From: an uncultured Chromatiaceae bacterium
GTDB lineage: Bacteria; Pseudomonadota; Gammaproteobacteria; Enterobacterales; Alteromonadaceae
NCBI GenBank assembly: GCA_946482615.1
Contig: CAMLSF010000003.1
Location: 1-58,131 of the forward strand
DNA: 58,131 nucleotides
Reading direction: 5' to 3'
Shown in pieces: positions 56,038-58,131 of the stretch (positions are counted from its first letter, which is position 1; each line of letters begins with the position of its first letter). The notes beneath the pieces were generated by a model. The model was not told the DNA's origin. It made no database searches and was given only the letters and a program-made list of their open reading frames with translations. The position numbers and the translations under genes were made by a program.

Positions 56038-57374
56038 ACTTTTGCCTTAAGCTGTTGCAGAAAAGGCAACCAAAAATCCTGCACCGGCACTTTAGCTTCG
56101 GGCAGATGCACTAAGGCACCTGCAGCTGTTTTTTCCGGTAACCAACGACGAACAAAATCCCCTTCTGGATCATAAGTTAACGCCTGTTTGATTTGGTTAA
56201 ACTGGCGTGCACTGCTATTGCCGACTCCAGCTATATAAGCCCAGTTACACCAGTTACTGGCGCAATCATAATCCAGCAAATGTTGCTCAAAAAAAGCGGC
56301 GCCTAAACGCCAATCCTGCTGCAACTCAAAAATAAGGTAACTGGCGACATTCTGCCGGCCGCGGTTTGACATCCAGCCTGTCAGCAGCAACATCCTGATA
56401 TTGGCATCAACAAAAGGTAGCCCGGTTTGGCCTTTACACCAGAGTTCAAACCTGTGGTCTTTTAATGGCTCTGAGAAATCCTGCGGTGCATGCAAGGCAT
56501 TTTTGCTGAACCATAAATTACCGTGCTGACGCATCTGCCAGCGAAAATACTCGCGCCACAACAGCTCAAAGCGCAGCCAATAGGTGGATTCATTGGCCAA
56601 CTGTTGTTCAAAATCCAGCACCTGTTGCCAGGCATAACAGGGGGATAAACAACCATTGGCCAGATAAAAAGACCATAAACTGCTGTTCCATTCACCATCC
56701 AGAGCGTCACGGTTGTGTTTGTAATGAAGGACAGCCTGTTGCTGCCAGATAAACTGCATCAGGCGCTCCAACGCTGCTGCTTCGTTCAGCAGAGCAGCAG
56801 CCGGATTATGGTACTGACTGATAAAGTGGCTGCTGGTCGCATCCAAAGCCTGCTCTGCTTCACCATAAAACTGCAAAGAAACAGCATAAGACTGTGGTGG
56901 TTGCACCAACAGCTCAGGTTCGCGTTGCCGCCTGAAGGCAGAGAAGCTTTTTGGCAAAGTGGCCAGATCCGGTCTTAGTCCATGTTGCAACAAGCTATTG
57001 ATATCAAAAAGCTTTAGTTTTAAGCCTGTGCGTTGTAGTTGCTGATACTGCTCTGGTGCTGTGGGTTCAGCTGCAATCAAGCTCTGCGCCTGATACAACA
57101 GGGCCAGTTGTTGCAGGCACTCTGAGGTGTCGCCAATGCGGATATGCAACACCAGCTGTTTTTGCTGCCATTGTTGTTGCCAGTCCAGCATTAACTTTAA
57201 CTGAGCCTGCAAACGTGGCAGGCTGGCGCGTTGTATGCCGTATTGCATACTCAGATACTCTGCCGGGTCCAGCACCAGAACGGCGATGAGTTGATCAACA
57301 TCTGGTTGTTCTGACAGCAGCAGGTTATCGTGCCAGCGTATGGCCTGATTCAACAGTACCAAAGCACGTTTCAT
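56034..57374 (-). CDS. DASH-type cryptochrome with divergent N terminus
   Basis: This 446-aa protein of the Cry-DASH group carries the FAD-domain signatures FELLWREYFRW, TGLPFVDANIRMLLLTGWMSNRGRQNVAS (key TGWMSNRGRQ), and LLDYDCASNWCNWAYIAGVGN. Cry-DASH proteins repair pyrimidine dimers in single-stranded DNA and may also sense light. The N terminus reads LVLLNQAIRWHDN where the family normally has WFRNDLRLHDN, so the antenna domain is unusual. It is overlapped at both ends (ATGA) by the other two photolyase genes. Confidence 0.9.
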   Translation of the reverse strand: MKRALVLLNQAIRWHDNLLLSEQPDVDQLIAVLVLDPAEYLSMQYGIQRASLPRLQAQLKLMLDWQQQWQQKQLVLHIRIGDTSECLQQLALLYQAQSLIAAEPTAPEQYQQLQRTGLKLKLFDINSLLQHGLRPDLATLPKSFSAFRRQREPELLVQPPQSYAVSLQFYGEAEQALDATSSHFISQYHNPAAALLNEAAALERLMQFIWQQQAVLHYKHNRDALDGEWNSSLWSFYLANGCLSPCYAWQQVLDFEQQLANESTYWLRFELLWREYFRWQMRQHGNLWFSKNALHAPQDFSEPLKDHRFELWCKGQTGLPFVDANIRMLLLTGWMSNRGRQNVASYLIFELQQDWRLGAAFFEQHLLDYDCASNWCNWAYIAGVGNSSARQFNQIKQALTYDPEGDFVRRWLPEKTAAGALVHLPEAKVPVQDFWLPFLQQLKAKV

Positions 57375-58131
57375 AACTGCTCCAGATGGATCAGCAAGGC
57401 TTGCGCTTTTTCTGTGATTTGTGCACGCTCGTCATCCGGTTTACGGTACCAGTTCTGATAACTCAGCTGCATTCTGGCATTGCCGGATAGCTGCGCCTGA
57501 TTCCGCTCCAGAAAATTCCAATACAAAGCATTAAAAGGGCAGGCGTTGGGGCTGGTGGTTTCATTCACATCGTAAGCACAACTTTTGCAGTAATTGCTCA
57601 TCCGCTGAATGTATTTGCCACTGGCCGCATAAGGTTTAGAGGCCAGCAGGCCTTCATCGGCAAATAACGCCATGCCGAGGGTGTTTGGCAATTCAACCCA
57701 TTCATAAGCGTCCGCATAAACCGCCAGATACCAATTGCAGATTTCATCCACCGACAAGCCTGCTAACAGTGCAAAGTTGCCTGTGATCATCAGCCGCTGA
57801 ATATGATGCGAGTACGCATGGTCAATAGTGTGACTGATGGCTTGTTGCATACAGCGCATTTGGGTGTTGCCCGTCCAGTAATAGGACGGCAAAGGGGTAT
57901 GAGCCTTGAGAAAATTACGTTCTTTGTAGTCCGGCATCAGCAACCAGTACAAACCCCGGACATATTCTCGCCAGCCAATCAATTGACGGATAAAACCTTC
58001 GGCAGCGTTTAGCGGCACTTTGCCTTCTTTGTACGCCAACTCCACTTTTTGGCAGACCCAGCGCAGATCCAACAGACCGCAGTTTAAATACATAGAACAA
58101 ATACTATGAAATAAGTGAGGCTCATTTAGCT
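57371..58131 (-). CDS. FeS-type (6-4) photolyase/cryptochrome (5' end outside window)
   Basis: The reading frame stays open from its stop at 57371 to the window edge, with LNEPHLFHSICS upstream of the internal ATG at 58093, so the gene starts beyond the window and the visible part is its C-terminal region. Four cysteines that would hold a [4Fe-4S] cluster are seen. Counting from that internal ATG, they are C81, C169, C172 and C185, in the same spacing (88, 3, 13) as Agrobacterium PhrB as I recall it. This marks the FeS bacterial cryptochrome/photolyase group, whose members repair (6-4) photoproducts. It overlaps the Cry-DASH gene by four bases. Confidence 0.9.
   Translation of the reverse strand, partial: LNEPHLFHSICSMYLNCGLLDLRWVCQKVELAYKEGKVPLNAAEGFIRQLIGWREYVRGLYWLLMPDYKERNFLKAHTPLPSYYWTGNTQMRCMQQAISHTIDHAYSHHIQRLMITGNFALLAGLSVDEICNWYLAVYADAYEWVELPNTLGMALFADEGLLASKPYAASGKYIQRMSNYCKSCAYDVNETTSPNACPFNALYWNFLERNQAQLSGNARMQLSYQNWYRKPDDERAQITEKAQALLIHLEQL

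Overview
The window reads as chromosomal core DNA of a gammaproteobacterium, most likely an Alteromonadales/Chromatiaceae-type marine or freshwater species close to Rheinheimera or Shewanella. This is inferred from gene order and protein style, since no database search was possible. Synteny is strongly gammaproteobacterial: fldB/xerD-dsbC-recJ-prfB-lysS, pyrG-eno, ftsB-ispD-ispF-truD-surE-pcm-yqaA-nlpD-rpoS, and mutS/pncC-recA. Base composition is even and coding density is high. No gap exceeds about 270 bases, and I found no tRNA, rRNA, CRISPR array, phage or complete insertion sequence.

Layout. 1-10.6 kb: tandem hairpin repeats, a cytochrome c', a large Cache-HAMP-PAS-GGDEF-EAL c-di-GMP protein, two exported amidohydrolase-like proteins, an M28 peptidase lipoprotein and a SUI1/YciH protein. 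10.6-13.5 kb: a GAF protein, an aspartate/aromatic aminotransferase and a periplasmic solute-binding protein. 13.5-20.3 kb: fldB diverging from xerD-dsbC-recJ, then prfB (with its programmed frameshift) and lysS. 20.4-24.2 kb: pyrG, eno and an unrecognised protein. 24.3-30.8 kb: the division, isoprenoid, tRNA-modification and stress cluster ending in rpoS. 30.8-40.7 kb: accessory genes lying between rpoS and mutS. These are a putative sigma-54-driven operon of circularly permuted ATP-grasp, alpha-E and transglutaminase proteins, then an AraC regulator diverging from an SDR oxidoreductase, then a PhoD-type phosphatase. 40.7-50 kb: mutS, pncC, a LexA-controlled recA (with no recX after it), and metA plus a methionine synthase split into two genes behind MetJ-like boxes. 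49.9-53.2 kb: a PilZ c-di-GMP receptor, a transglutaminase/TPR lipoprotein, a 247-bp MITE-like element and a second M28 peptidase. 53.2-58.1 kb: an OsmC-pirin fusion downstream of three successive, start/stop-overlapping photolyase/cryptochrome genes (PHR2-like, Cry-DASH and an FeS-type (6-4) photolyase cut by the window end).

Themes. DNA repair and stress: recJ, xerD, mutS, recA, rpoS, photolyases. Methionine synthesis: metA plus split metH. Second-messenger signalling: the GGDEF-EAL protein and PilZ.

The strongest candidates for under-described biology are the putatively sigma-54-controlled ATP-grasp/alpha-E/transglutaminase operon, which lacks a visible Anbu peptidase; the three-member photolyase operon next to an OsmC-pirin fusion; the two-gene MetH; and a pyrG promoter whose predicted start falls in a run of six C.
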